This document shows, in pieces, positions 52,527-60,610 of a stretch of 64,000 nt of DNA; the stretch's first letter is position 1, and each line of letters starts with the position of its first letter. A program made the position numbers and the translations under genes. The DNA is from Streptomyces sp. NBC_00569. Its GTDB lineage: Bacteria; Actinomycetota; Actinomycetes; Streptomycetales; Streptomycetaceae. The stretch spans positions 4,265,501-4,329,500 of the forward strand of contig NZ_CP107783.1 of NCBI RefSeq assembly GCF_036345255.1, written 5' to 3'. The notes under the pieces were generated by a model that searched no databases, was not told where the DNA came from, and was given only the letters and a program-made list of their open reading frames with translations.

Positions 52527-53834
52527 ATGGAGGCCTACGTTCGAGACATGCCTCCTGCCAGTAGCGGGGCGTCCGCCACCCACGCGGTCGCCGCCCGTAA
52601 GCCGTCCTCCCCCGAAGCCACCGACACCCGTCTGAACCCGGGCGGACCCGGCTACCGCCGGATGAGTTTCGCCCTCTTCCTGGCCGGGGTCGCGACCTTC
52701 GCCCTGCTCTACTCCACGCAGGCCCTGCTCCCCCTCGTCTCCGCGGACTTCGGCGTCAGCGCGAGCGCCGCGAGCTGGACGGTGTCCGGCGCGACGGGCG
52801 CGCTCGCCCTGTGTGTCCTGCCGCTGAGCGCCCTGTCGGAGCGGTTCGGGCGGCGCACCGTGATGACGGCGTCCCTGTCGGTGGCGGTCGCGGTCGGCCT
52901 GCTCGTGCCGTTCGCGCCCTCGCTCGGCGCGCTGATCGCGCTGCGGGCGCTCCAGGGCGCCGCTCTCGCCGGCCTGCCGGCCTCCGCGATGGCGTATCTC
53001 GCGGAGGAGGTGCGGCCCAAGGCGCTGGTCGCCGCGATCGGCCTGTTCGTGGCGGGCAACTCCATCGGCGGGATGAGCGGCCGGGTCATCACCGGCTGGG
53101 TCGCGCAGGAGTGGGGCTGGCGCGCGGCGGTCGGCACGATCGGCGTGATCGCCGTGGCGTGCGCGGTCGCGTTCCGGCTGCTGCTGCCCCAGCCGCGGCA
53201 CTTCACCCCCGGCTCGCTGCGGCCGCGGGTACTGGCCCGCACGGTGCGCGGCCACCTCTCGAACCCGCTGCTGTGCCGTCTGTACGTGATCGGCGCCCTG
53301 TTCATGACGGTCTTCGGCGCCGTGTACACGGTGATCGGCTACCGGCTCACGGCCGCACCGTTCTCGCTCCCGCAGGGCATCATCGGCTCGATCTTCCTCG
53401 TGTACCTGGTGGGTACGGTCTCCTCGGCCGCGGCCGGCAAGCTCGTCGCGCGGCTCGGGCGGCGCGGGGCGCTCTACCTGGCGGTGGGCACGACGGCGTC
53501 CGGGCTGCTCCTCTCGCTCGGCGACTCGATCGCCATGGTCCTGGTCGGCCTCGTCCTGATCACGGCCGGATTCTTCGCGGGGCACGCGGTGGCGTCGTCC
53601 TCGGTCAGCCACACGGCGACGCACGGGCGGGCGCAGGCGTCCGCGCTGTACCAGTCCGTGTACTACATCGGCTCCAGCGTGGGCGGCACGCTCGGCGCGG
53701 TGGCCTTCCACGCGGGCGGCTGGGCCGGGACCGTGGCCCTCGGCCTGGTGGCGGTGCTCGGCGTCGTGTCGGTGACCCTGTGGGGCTCGCACGCGGCGCG
53801 TGTGCAGCGGCAGACGCTCGTGGCGGCGCACTGA
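52527..53834 (+). CDS. MFS transporter (YybF/YnfM-type efflux)
   Basis: A 435-residue major facilitator with twelve likely membrane helices. The motif-A loop between helices 2 and 3 is LSERFGRRTVMTASL (after SWTVSGATGALALCVLPLSA). An antiporter-type motif C glycine run appears around AGNSIGGMSGRVITGW. It probably exports a drug or metabolite and is controlled by the divergent LysR protein. The start could be ATG 52527 or ATG 52548; GGAGG lies 14 bases before the latter. Confidence 0.9.
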   Translation: MEAYVRDMPPASSGASATHAVAARKPSSPEATDTRLNPGGPGYRRMSFALFLAGVATFALLYSTQALLPLVSADFGVSASAASWTVSGATGALALCVLPLSALSERFGRRTVMTASLSVAVAVGLLVPFAPSLGALIALRALQGAALAGLPASAMAYLAEEVRPKALVAAIGLFVAGNSIGGMSGRVITGWVAQEWGWRAAVGTIGVIAVACAVAFRLLLPQPRHFTPGSLRPRVLARTVRGHLSNPLLCRLYVIGALFMTVFGAVYTVIGYRLTAAPFSLPQGIIGSIFLVYLVGTVSSAAAGKLVARLGRRGALYLAVGTTASGLLLSLGDSIAMVLVGLVLITAGFFAGHAVASSSVSHTATHGRAQASALYQSVYYIGSSVGGTLGAVAFHAGGWAGTVALGLVAVLGVVSVTLWGSHAARVQRQTLVAAH

Positions 53835-53857
53835 CACGGCCTGGAACTTACTGACCG

Positions 53858-53896
53858 CGGCCCCCGGACCGGCGTATTTCGCCGGTCCGGGGGCCG
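53858..53896. terminator. Terminator after the MFS gene
   Basis: A perfect 17-bp stem (53858-53874 with 53880-53896), loop TATTT. The strongest dyad of this part of the window. Confidence 0.93.
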
Positions 53897-53983
53897 TTGT
53901 CAGTGCGCTGCGGTAGCTTCCAAAGTGCTGGGACTTGCATGGACTTTCGGGACTTGCCAGAAGCCGCAGGGCGGGGTGTGGAC

Positions 53984-54976
53984 ATGAGCGACATCGCAGG
54001 GACGACCACCGAGGTGGACGTCCGTCTCGAGGAGTACCGGGTCGAGCTGACCGGGTACTGCTACCGGATGCTGGGCTCGGCCTTCGAGGCCGAGGACGCC
54101 GTGCAGGACACGATGGTCCGCGCCTGGCGCAGCTTCGACAAGTTCGAGGGTCGCTCCAGCCTGCGGTCCTGGCTGTACCGCATCGCGACGAACGTCTGCC
54201 TGGACATGCTGAACGCGGGCAACAAGCGGGCCCGCCCGATGGACCTGACGGCGGCGGCGCCGCTGGCGCAGGCGGCGCTCACACCCCGGCCGGACAACGT
54301 GTGGCTGGAGCCGATGCCGGACGCGCGCGTGCTGCCGACCGTGCACGACCCGGCGGAGGCGGCGGTGGCACGGGAGTCGGTGCGCCTCGCCTTCGTGGCG
54401 GCGCTCCAGCAGCTGCCCGCCAAGCAGCGGGCCGTGCTCATCCTGCGCGAGGTCCTGGCCTGGAAGGCGCAGGAGGTCGCCGAGCTCCTCGGCACGACGG
54501 TGGCGTCGGTGAACAGCGCGCTCCAGCGGGCCCGCGCCACGCTCGCCGAGGCCCCGGTCGAGACGAAGGGCGCCGACGGCGAGCTGGACGAGGAGCACCA
54601 GGCGCTCCTCGAGCGCTATGTCGCCGCGTTCGAGGGATACGACATGAAGGCCCTCACGGCGCTGCTCGCCGAGGACGCCATCATGACCATGCCGCCGTTC
54701 GACCTGTGGCTGCGCGGCACGCCGGACATCACGGGCTTCATGACGACGATCGGCGCCTCATGTGCCGACAGCCGGCTGGTGCCCGTCGAGGCCAACGGCT
54801 CGCCCGCGTTCGCCCACTACAAGCCCGACCCGGACAACGGCGGGTTCGCGCCGTGGGCCGTCCAGGTCCTGGAGATCTCAGAGGGCCGGATCACCGGACT
54901 CCACTGCTTCCTGGACACGGCCCGCTATTTCCCGCTGTTCGGTGTGCCGCTCCATCTCGACGACCAGCCCGTCTAG
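53984..54976 (+). CDS. ECF sigma factor with SnoaL-like C-terminal domain
   Basis: A 330-residue sigma factor of the SigG/SigJ-like branch. Region 2 is YCYRMLGSAFEAEDAVQDTMVRAWRSFDKFEGRSSLRSWLYRIATNVCLDML and region 4 is LQQLPAKQRAVLILREVLAWKAQEVAELLGTTVASVNSALQRARATL. The C-terminal domain (about 205-325) resembles SnoaL/NTF2 (ERYVAAFEGYDMKALTALLAEDAIMTMPPF). In this branch the SnoaL domain regulates the sigma itself, so no separate anti-sigma is needed. ATG at 53984. The last 99 bp overlap the convergent STAS gene. Confidence 0.93.
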   Translation: MSDIAGTTTEVDVRLEEYRVELTGYCYRMLGSAFEAEDAVQDTMVRAWRSFDKFEGRSSLRSWLYRIATNVCLDMLNAGNKRARPMDLTAAAPLAQAALTPRPDNVWLEPMPDARVLPTVHDPAEAAVARESVRLAFVAALQQLPAKQRAVLILREVLAWKAQEVAELLGTTVASVNSALQRARATLAEAPVETKGADGELDEEHQALLERYVAAFEGYDMKALTALLAEDAIMTMPPFDLWLRGTPDITGFMTTIGASCADSRLVPVEANGSPAFAHYKPDPDNGGFAPWAVQVLEISEGRITGLHCFLDTARYFPLFGVPLHLDDQPV

Positions 54977-55282
54977 GCCGGGCAGGCCGACCAGCTGAAG
55001 CAGTGCCCGCAGTGCCGGGGACGGATCGCGCAGGCGCAGTCCTGACCCCGCTCTGCGGGCGGCGAGCTGCATCCGGGCGAGCGCGTCCACGGTGGCGAGG
55101 TCGGCCGTGGTGACGGCCGCGAGGTCGCAGACGACGTCGCGTGCGGGGGCGCGGGCGCACGCCGTGCGCACCTGCTCGCACAGGTGCGGCACGTCGTCGC
55201 GGCGCAGGGGGCCGGCGAGAGCCAGGTCGGGAAGTCGGGAAACAGCCACGCAGGGGAGACCCGCCCGGCGGCGGGAACTCAT
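54878..55282 (-). CDS. STAS-domain protein (anti-anti-sigma type)
   Basis: A 134-residue protein of the SpoIIAA/RsbV superfamily: RLPDLALAGPLRRDDVPHLCEQVRTAC, DVVCDLAAVTTADLATVDALARMQLAARRAGSGLRLRDPSPALRALLQLVGLPGLDG. The serine usually phosphorylated by anti-sigma kinases is Thr or Ala here (VTTADLATVD), so switching may differ. The 3' end overlaps the opposite sigma factor gene by 99 bp, yet both reading frames look conserved in character through the overlap. I recall similar C-terminal tails (TEQRE...VQEAVESGD) in other Streptomyces STAS proteins. Confidence 0.83.
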   Translation of the reverse strand: MSSRRRAGLPCVAVSRLPDLALAGPLRRDDVPHLCEQVRTACARAPARDVVCDLAAVTTADLATVDALARMQLAARRAGSGLRLRDPSPALRALLQLVGLPGLDGLVVEMERHTEQREIAGRVQEAVESGDPAL

Positions 55283-55437
55283 CGGCGGTCCGGCGCGCGC
55301 GCCGCGTGCCGTGCATCACGTTCCCCATGTGTCGCGCGCATCACGTTGACCCCGCGTCGGGTGCCCTCCGACGCTATGGGGATGCTCCTTGATCGCGTAC
55401 CTGCTCAGCCGTCCGCACGACGCCGGCAGGGGGCATC

Positions 55438-56361
55438 GTGACAGGGGTGCTGAACGGGTTCGCCGTCATCGCGGTGGTCATCGCCGTCGGCTTCCTGATC
55501 GGCAGGCGCGGCTATCTCGGGGAGAACGGCCGCGAGGTTCTCACCAAGCTCGCCTTCCATGTCGCCACGCCCGCGCTCCTGTTCACCACGCTCGCGAAGG
55601 CCGACCTCTCGGTGATCCTTTCGCCGCGGCTGCTGGTGACGGCGCTGAGCACGGCGGCGGCCGCCGGGGTGTTCATCGCGGTGGGCGTCGTGCGCCGGTG
55701 GGGCGTGGGGCGGACGACGATCGGCGCCCTGTGCTCCAGCTACGTCAATTCGGGGAACCTCGGCATCCCCATCGCCGTGTACGTCCTCGGCGACGCCTCG
55801 CTGGTCGCGCCCGTGCTGCTGTTCCAGCAGATCGTGGTGACGCCGATAGCGATGACGGTCCTCGATCTGTCGGAGGCCGGACAGACGCAGTCGCTGTGGC
55901 GGCGGCTCGTCACACCGCTGCGCAACCCGATCGCGGTCGGCGCGCTCGCGGGCGTGATCGTGGCGGCGACGGGGTGGACGGTGCCGGGGCCGGTCTTCAA
56001 CCCGGTCGATCTGATCGGCAAGATGTCCGTGCCGGTGGTGCTGCTCGCGTACGGGATCTCGCTGTGCGGGAGTTCGCTGCCGGCCCGGCGCGGTTCCGAC
56101 CGGGTCCCGGTGCTGCTGTCGGTGGCCCTGAAATCGGTGGGGCAGCCCGCGGTGGCGTGGGTAATCGCGGCGGGCGTCTTCGGCCTGCGGGGCGCGTCAC
56201 TCCTGGACGTGGTGGTCACGTCGGCGCTCCCGGCCGCGCAGAACCTCTTCACCTACGCCTCGCGCTACAACGTCGCGGAGAAACTGGCGAGGGAGTCGAT
56301 CCTGCTGTCGACGCTGGCGTCGGTCCCTGCGCTGGTGGTCGTCGCGGCGCTGCTGGGATGA
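55438..56361 (+). CDS. AEC-family transporter (auxin efflux carrier fold)
   Basis: A 307-residue membrane protein with about ten helices in two halves: GFAVIAVVIAVGFLIGRRGYLG at the start, and KSVGQPAVAWVIAAGVFGLRGASLLDVVVTSALPAAQNLFTYASRY near the end. The family exports carboxylates such as malate or amino-acid-derived compounds. NSGNLGIPIAVYVLGD matches the family's conserved helix-break motif. GTG start at 55438. Convergent with deoA. Confidence 0.92.
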   Translation: MTGVLNGFAVIAVVIAVGFLIGRRGYLGENGREVLTKLAFHVATPALLFTTLAKADLSVILSPRLLVTALSTAAAAGVFIAVGVVRRWGVGRTTIGALCSSYVNSGNLGIPIAVYVLGDASLVAPVLLFQQIVVTPIAMTVLDLSEAGQTQSLWRRLVTPLRNPIAVGALAGVIVAATGWTVPGPVFNPVDLIGKMSVPVVLLAYGISLCGSSLPARRGSDRVPVLLSVALKSVGQPAVAWVIAAGVFGLRGASLLDVVVTSALPAAQNLFTYASRYNVAEKLARESILLSTLASVPALVVVAALLG

Positions 56362-56364
56362 GCC

Positions 56365-56398
56365 GAACGGGACCGGCAGACGCCCGCCGATCCCGTTC
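56365..56398. terminator. Hairpin between AEC gene and deoA
   Basis: GAACGGGA (56365-56372) pairs with TCCCGTTC (56391-56398), with a further GGC/GCC-type inner pairing. Between convergent gene ends. Confidence 0.65.
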
Positions 56399-56421
56399 AC
56401 CCGCATGAGGAAACCCCCAGG

Positions 56422-57699
56422 TCAGCCGATGCGTTCCCGCACGACCGGCGTGGCCTCGAACGTCGTCCCCGGGGCCGCGATGTCGTACGAGCCCTCGACG
56501 GACTCAAGGGCGTACCCGAAGCGCTCCGGTGTGTCCGTGTGCAGGGTCATGAGGGGCTGGCCCTCCGTCACCGAGTCGCCCGGCTTGGCGTGGAGTTCGA
56601 CGCCGGCGGCGGCCTGCACCACGTCCTCCTTGCGGGCGCGGCCCGCGCCGAGGCGCCAGGCGGCGACGCCGATGTCGTACGCGTCGAGGCGGGTCATGAC
56701 GCCGGACTTCCCGGCCACCACCACGTGCTGCTCACGGGACGTGGGCAGCGCCGCGTCGGGGTCGCCGCCCTGCGCGGCGATCATGCGGCGCCAGACGTCC
56801 ATCGCGGAGCCGTCGGCGAGGGCCTTCGCCGGGTCGGCGTCCTTGATGCCCGCGGCGTCGAGCATCTCGCGGGCCAGGGCGAGGGTGAGCTCGACGACGT
56901 CGGCGGGGCCGCCGCCCGCCAGCACCTCGACGGACTCGCGGACTTCGAGGGCGTTGCCGGCGGTGAGGCCGAGAGGCGTCGACATGTCGGTGAGCAGGGC
57001 GACGGTACGCACGCCGCTGTCGGTGCCCAACCCGACCATGGTCGAGGCGAGTTCGCGGGCGTCCTCGATCGTCTTCATGAACGCGCCGGTGCCGACCTTG
57101 ACGTCGAGGACGAGCGAGCCGGTGCCCTCGGCGATCTTCTTCGACATGATCGAGGAGGCGATGAGCGGGATCGCCTCGACGGTGCCGGTGACGTCGCGCA
57201 GCGCGTAGAGCTTCTTGTCGGCGGGGGCGAGGCCGTCACCGGCCGCGCAGATCACGGAGCCGACGGTGTCGAGGACGTTCAGCATCTCGTCGTTGGACAG
57301 CAGGGCGCGCCAGCCGGGGATGGACTCCAGCTTGTCGAGGGTGCCGCCGGTGTGGCCGAGGCCGCGGCCGGAGAGCTGCGGGACGGCGGCGCCGCACGCG
57401 GCGACCAGCGGGGCGAGCGGCAGCGTGATCTTGTCGCCGACGCCTCCGGTGGAGTGCTTGTCGGCGGTCGGGCGGGACAGGGACGAGAAGTCCATGCGCT
57501 CGCCGGAGGCGATCATCGCGGCGGTCCAGCGGGCGATCTCCGTACGGTTCATGCCGTTGAGGAGGATCGCCATGGCGAGCGCCGACATCTGCTCGTCGGC
57601 GACGACGCCCCGCGTGTACGCGTCGATGACCCAGTCGATCTGCTCATCGCTGAGTTCGCCCCGGTCCCGCTTGGTCCGGATGACGGAGATGACGTCCAT
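56422..57699 (-). CDS. deoA: Thymidine phosphorylase
   Basis: A 425-residue pyrimidine-nucleoside phosphorylase that cleaves thymidine and deoxyuridine to base plus deoxyribose-1-phosphate. Motifs: SRPTADKHSTGGVGDKITLPLAPLVAACG (phosphate and substrate loop), SGRGLGHTGGTLDKLESIPG (family signature) and VKVGTGAFMKTIEDAR. ATG at 57699 with GGAAGGAC ahead; the frame continues through the operator to 57744. It lies 93 bp from the cdd stop and has its own operator. Confidence 0.95.
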   Translation of the reverse strand: MDVISVIRTKRDRGELSDEQIDWVIDAYTRGVVADEQMSALAMAILLNGMNRTEIARWTAAMIASGERMDFSSLSRPTADKHSTGGVGDKITLPLAPLVAACGAAVPQLSGRGLGHTGGTLDKLESIPGWRALLSNDEMLNVLDTVGSVICAAGDGLAPADKKLYALRDVTGTVEAIPLIASSIMSKKIAEGTGSLVLDVKVGTGAFMKTIEDARELASTMVGLGTDSGVRTVALLTDMSTPLGLTAGNALEVRESVEVLAGGGPADVVELTLALAREMLDAAGIKDADPAKALADGSAMDVWRRMIAAQGGDPDAALPTSREQHVVVAGKSGVMTRLDAYDIGVAAWRLGAGRARKEDVVQAAAGVELHAKPGDSVTEGQPLMTLHTDTPERFGYALESVEGSYDIAAPGTTFEATPVVRERIG

Positions 57700-57732
57700 G
57701 GCGTTGTCCTTCCGCAGGTGGCAGCAGGTCGA

Positions 57733-57748
57733 CTCTACGCGCATAGAG
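57733..57748 (-). promoter_or_regulatory. Nucleoside operator of deoA
   Basis: CTCTACGCGCATAGAG, a near-perfect 16-bp dyad whose core (57735-57746) differs from CTACGCGCGTAG at one base. Its right half on the minus strand reads GTAGAGT, a -10-like TAGAGT, so here operator and -10 overlap. The ATG with ribosome site follows 33 bp later, unlike the leaderless layout of deoC, punA and add. Confidence 0.72.
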
Positions 57749-57763
57749 CGACCCGTTGAAAGC

Positions 57764-57787
57764 GGCCCCGCCCAACAGGGCGGGGCC
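57764..57787. terminator. Terminator after cdd
   Basis: GGCCCCGCCC (57764-57773), loop AACA, GGGCGGGGCC (57778-57787), followed on the plus strand by TTC. It ends the nup-cdd operon (cdd stop at 57793, minus strand) before the deoA promoter region. Confidence 0.85.
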
Positions 57788-57792
57788 TTCGG

Positions 57793-58182
57793 TCAGTTGA
57801 GGTGCTGGGGTCCGAACGCGTCGGGGAGCATCTCGCCGAGCGGGCGGATCCCCGACGTCGTCTCCAGGAGCAGCTCGGGTCCCCCGAACTCGTACAGGAG
57901 CTGGCGGCAGCGCCCGCACGGCATCAGGGTCTCGCCCTTGCCGTCCACGCACGTGAAGTGCGTCAGGCGGCCGCCGCCGGTCAGCTGGAGCTGCGAGACG
58001 AGCCCGCACTCGGCGCACAGGCCGAGCCCGTACGACGCGTTCTCGACGTTGCAGCCCGACACGGTGCGGCCGTCGTCCACGCGGGCCGCGGCGCCGACCG
58101 GGAAGGCCGAGTACGGCACGTACGCGCGGGACATGGCCTCGCGGGCCGCCTCCCTGAGAGCTTCCCAGTCGGCTTCCGTCAC
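57793..58182 (-). CDS. cdd: Cytidine deaminase
   Basis: A 129-residue tetrameric-type zinc enzyme converting (deoxy)cytidine to (deoxy)uridine. The zinc and catalytic motifs are NASYGLGLCAECGLVS (Cys-Ala-Glu) and MPCGRCRQLLYEF (Pro-Cys-x-x-Cys). Substrate motif YVPYSAFPVGAA is typical. GTG at 58182 overlaps the stop of the upstream permease gene by four bases, so it is the last gene of the importer operon. Confidence 0.95.
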   Translation of the reverse strand: MTEADWEALREAAREAMSRAYVPYSAFPVGAAARVDDGRTVSGCNVENASYGLGLCAECGLVSQLQLTGGGRLTHFTCVDGKGETLMPCGRCRQLLYEFGGPELLLETTSGIRPLGEMLPDAFGPQHLN

Positions 58183-59468
58183 TTGCCCTGGCCCTTCCGG
58201 TAGCGCATGCCGTCGGCCTTCGGCATCCGCAGCCGCTGGGCGGACAGCGAGAGCACCAGGAGGGTGACGACATACGGGGTGGCGCCGACGAAGTCGCCGG
58301 GCACCTCATCCGTCAGGAGGTACCAGACCAGGACGACCACGGCAATCACCGCGCTGATCGCGGCCTGGATCATGGCCTTGCGGTACGCCTTCCAGCCCGC
58401 CAGAAGGGCGAGCAGGACGACCAGCAGGAGCAGCAGCGCGTGGACGGTCTCGCCGCCGTTGCGCAGCTGGAGCGCGTCGGAGAAGCCGAACAGGCCCGCG
58501 CCCATGGCGAGTCCGCCCGGCCGCCAGTTGCCGAAGATCATGGCGGCGAGGCCGATGTAGCCGCGTCCGCCGGTCTGGCCCTCCAGGTAGCTGTGCGAGG
58601 TGACCAGCGCGAGGAACGCGCCGCCGAGACCCGCGAGTCCGCCGGAGATGGCGACGGCGGCGTACTTGTGCGCGTACACGTTGACGCCGAGGGACTCGGC
58701 CGCGATCGGGTTCTCGCCGCAGGAGCGCAGGCGCAGGCCGAACGAGGTGCGCCACAGCACCCACCAGCTGCCCACGAAGAGCAGCACGGCGAGGATCGTG
58801 ATCACGGAGACGTTGGTGACCAGGCCGCCGAGGATGCCGGCGAGGTCGGAGACCAGGAACCAGTGGTGCTGCTCGATGGAGTGCAGCCCGCTGGACAGGC
58901 CCGGGATCGTGACGTCGCCCAGCGACTCGGCGGGCGGCGACTGCTTGGGGTTGCCGCCCTTGGTCGCGGGCTCGCCGTCGGCGAAGAACAGCTTGGCGAG
59001 GTACTGGGTGGCGCCCAGGGCGAGGAGGTTGACGGCCACACCCGAGACGATGTGGTCGACGCCGAACGTGATGGTGGCGACGGCGTGGATCAGACCGCCC
59101 AGGACACCGAAGCCGATGCCGCAGACGAGGCCGAGCCACGGGCTGGTCTGCCAGCCGAGCCAGCCGGCGCCGAACGTGCCGAGGATCATCATGCCTTCGA
59201 GGCCGATGTTGACCACGCCGGCCCGCTCCGACCACAGGCCCGCGAGGGCCGCGAGGCCGATGGGCACGGCGAGTCCGAGCGCGGCGCTGATCTGGCCGCC
59301 GGAGGTGAGCTGGTCGGCGCCCGTGATGACGCGGACGGCGGAGACCAGGAACAGCGCGCCGACGACGATCATCAGGGTCTGGCCCGTGGAGAGCCGGCCG
59401 CGCGCCTTCTTGGCACCGCTCACCGCGGGGGCCGCGGGAGGCGGGGTGTCGGTCTTCGTGGCGCTCAT
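58179..59468 (-). CDS. Nucleoside ABC importer permease 2
   Basis: A 429-residue permease of the BPD_transp_2 (RbsC/LivM-like) superfamily with about ten helices (AALGLAVPIGLAALAGLWSERAGVVNIGLEGMMILGTF, DHIVSGVAVNLLALGATQYLA). The motif SERAGVVNIGLEGMM is characteristic of nucleoside/simple-sugar importers partnering BmpA. A cytosolic N-terminal extension of about 25 residues precedes the helices. Overlaps both neighbours (ATGA/GTGA), so translation is coupled. Confidence 0.92.
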   Translation of the reverse strand: MSATKTDTPPPAAPAVSGAKKARGRLSTGQTLMIVVGALFLVSAVRVITGADQLTSGGQISAALGLAVPIGLAALAGLWSERAGVVNIGLEGMMILGTFGAGWLGWQTSPWLGLVCGIGFGVLGGLIHAVATITFGVDHIVSGVAVNLLALGATQYLAKLFFADGEPATKGGNPKQSPPAESLGDVTIPGLSSGLHSIEQHHWFLVSDLAGILGGLVTNVSVITILAVLLFVGSWWVLWRTSFGLRLRSCGENPIAAESLGVNVYAHKYAAVAISGGLAGLGGAFLALVTSHSYLEGQTGGRGYIGLAAMIFGNWRPGGLAMGAGLFGFSDALQLRNGGETVHALLLLLVVLLALLAGWKAYRKAMIQAAISAVIAVVVLVWYLLTDEVPGDFVGATPYVVTLLVLSLSAQRLRMPKADGMRYRKGQGK

Positions 59469-60610
59469 CCGGCCACCTCCTGCTTGTCGGTGCGGACGGC
59501 GGCGGCCTGCGCGGCGAGCTCGGCGCCGACCCGCTGCTGCTGGCGCTTGAGCCCGTAGCGGCGTACGACCTCGTAGGCGATGACGACGCACAGGACGATG
59601 ACGCCCTGGATCACGCCGAGGATCTCCTTGTCGTAGCCCTGGAACTCCAGGTGGTTCGTGGTGCGCTCCAGGTAGCCCCAGAGCAGGGCGCCGAGCGCGA
59701 TGCCGACCGGGTGGTTGCGGCCGAGCAGCGCGATCGCGATACCCGTGAAGCCGAGGCCCACCGGGAAGCTGTTGTCGAACTGGTGGCTGTCGTTGAGCAG
59801 CGTCGGCATGCCGACCAGACCGGCCACGGCACCCGAGATGATCATGCTGGTGGCGACCATCTTCTTGACGCTGACGCCGCTCGCGGCGGCCGCCGACTCG
59901 GACTGGCCGACGGTGCGCAGGTCGAAGCCGAAGCGGGTGCGTCCGAGGACGAACCAGTACGCGATGCCGACGAGCGCGGCGATCACGATGAAGCCCCACA
60001 CCTGGCCGGCCGGTCCCGCGTCGATGGCGAAGAACCACGAGGACTCGGGCAGCGGCTTGGTGGAGACCAGGGTGCCCGCGTCGTCGAGCTGGCCGAGCTT
60101 CCCCGGCTGGAGGAGGTAACCGATGATCGCGGTGGCGATCGCGTTCAGCATGATCGTCGCGATGACCTCGCTGACCCCTCGGGTCACCTTGAGGATGCCC
60201 GCGATGGCGGCCCACAGGGCACCGGTCGCCATGGCGGCGAGCATGATCAGCGGGATGGAGAGCCAGCCGGGCAGCGTGAGCGCTCCGCCGAGCACGGCGG
60301 CGACGAACGCGGCGAGCCGGTACTGGCCGTCGACACCGATGTTGAACAGGTTCATGCGGAAGCCGATGGCCACCGCGACACCCGCGAGGTAGTACGTCGT
60401 CGCCTTGTTGAGGATGTAGACCTGGCTGTCGCTGGCGGAGCCGTAGGTCAGCATGTCGCTGAAGGCGGCGAAGGGGTCCTTGCCGGTGGCGGCGATGATC
60501 AGCGCCGTGACGACCAGCGCGGCTACGACCGCCAGGAGCGGGGCGGCGATCGCGAGGATCAGCCGCTCCTTGTCGATCCGGGACTTGCCCCGGGATATCA
60601 GTGTCTTCAT
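59465..60610 (-). CDS. Nucleoside ABC importer permease 1
   Basis: A 381-residue permease of the same superfamily as its neighbour: FRMNLFNIGVDGQYRLAAFVAAVLGG is the family signature (NIGVEGQ-like), with ILKVTRGVSEVIATIMLNAIATAIIGYLL as the cytosolic coupling helix region (EVIATIMLN). It pairs with permease 2 to make the membrane channel. Overlaps the ATPase gene upstream by ATGA (60607-60610) and permease 2 downstream. Confidence 0.92.
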   Translation of the reverse strand: MKTLISRGKSRIDKERLILAIAAPLLAVVAALVVTALIIAATGKDPFAAFSDMLTYGSASDSQVYILNKATTYYLAGVAVAIGFRMNLFNIGVDGQYRLAAFVAAVLGGALTLPGWLSIPLIMLAAMATGALWAAIAGILKVTRGVSEVIATIMLNAIATAIIGYLLQPGKLGQLDDAGTLVSTKPLPESSWFFAIDAGPAGQVWGFIVIAALVGIAYWFVLGRTRFGFDLRTVGQSESAAAASGVSVKKMVATSMIISGAVAGLVGMPTLLNDSHQFDNSFPVGLGFTGIAIALLGRNHPVGIALGALLWGYLERTTNHLEFQGYDKEILGVIQGVIVLCVVIAYEVVRRYGLKRQQQRVGAELAAQAAAVRTDKQEVAG

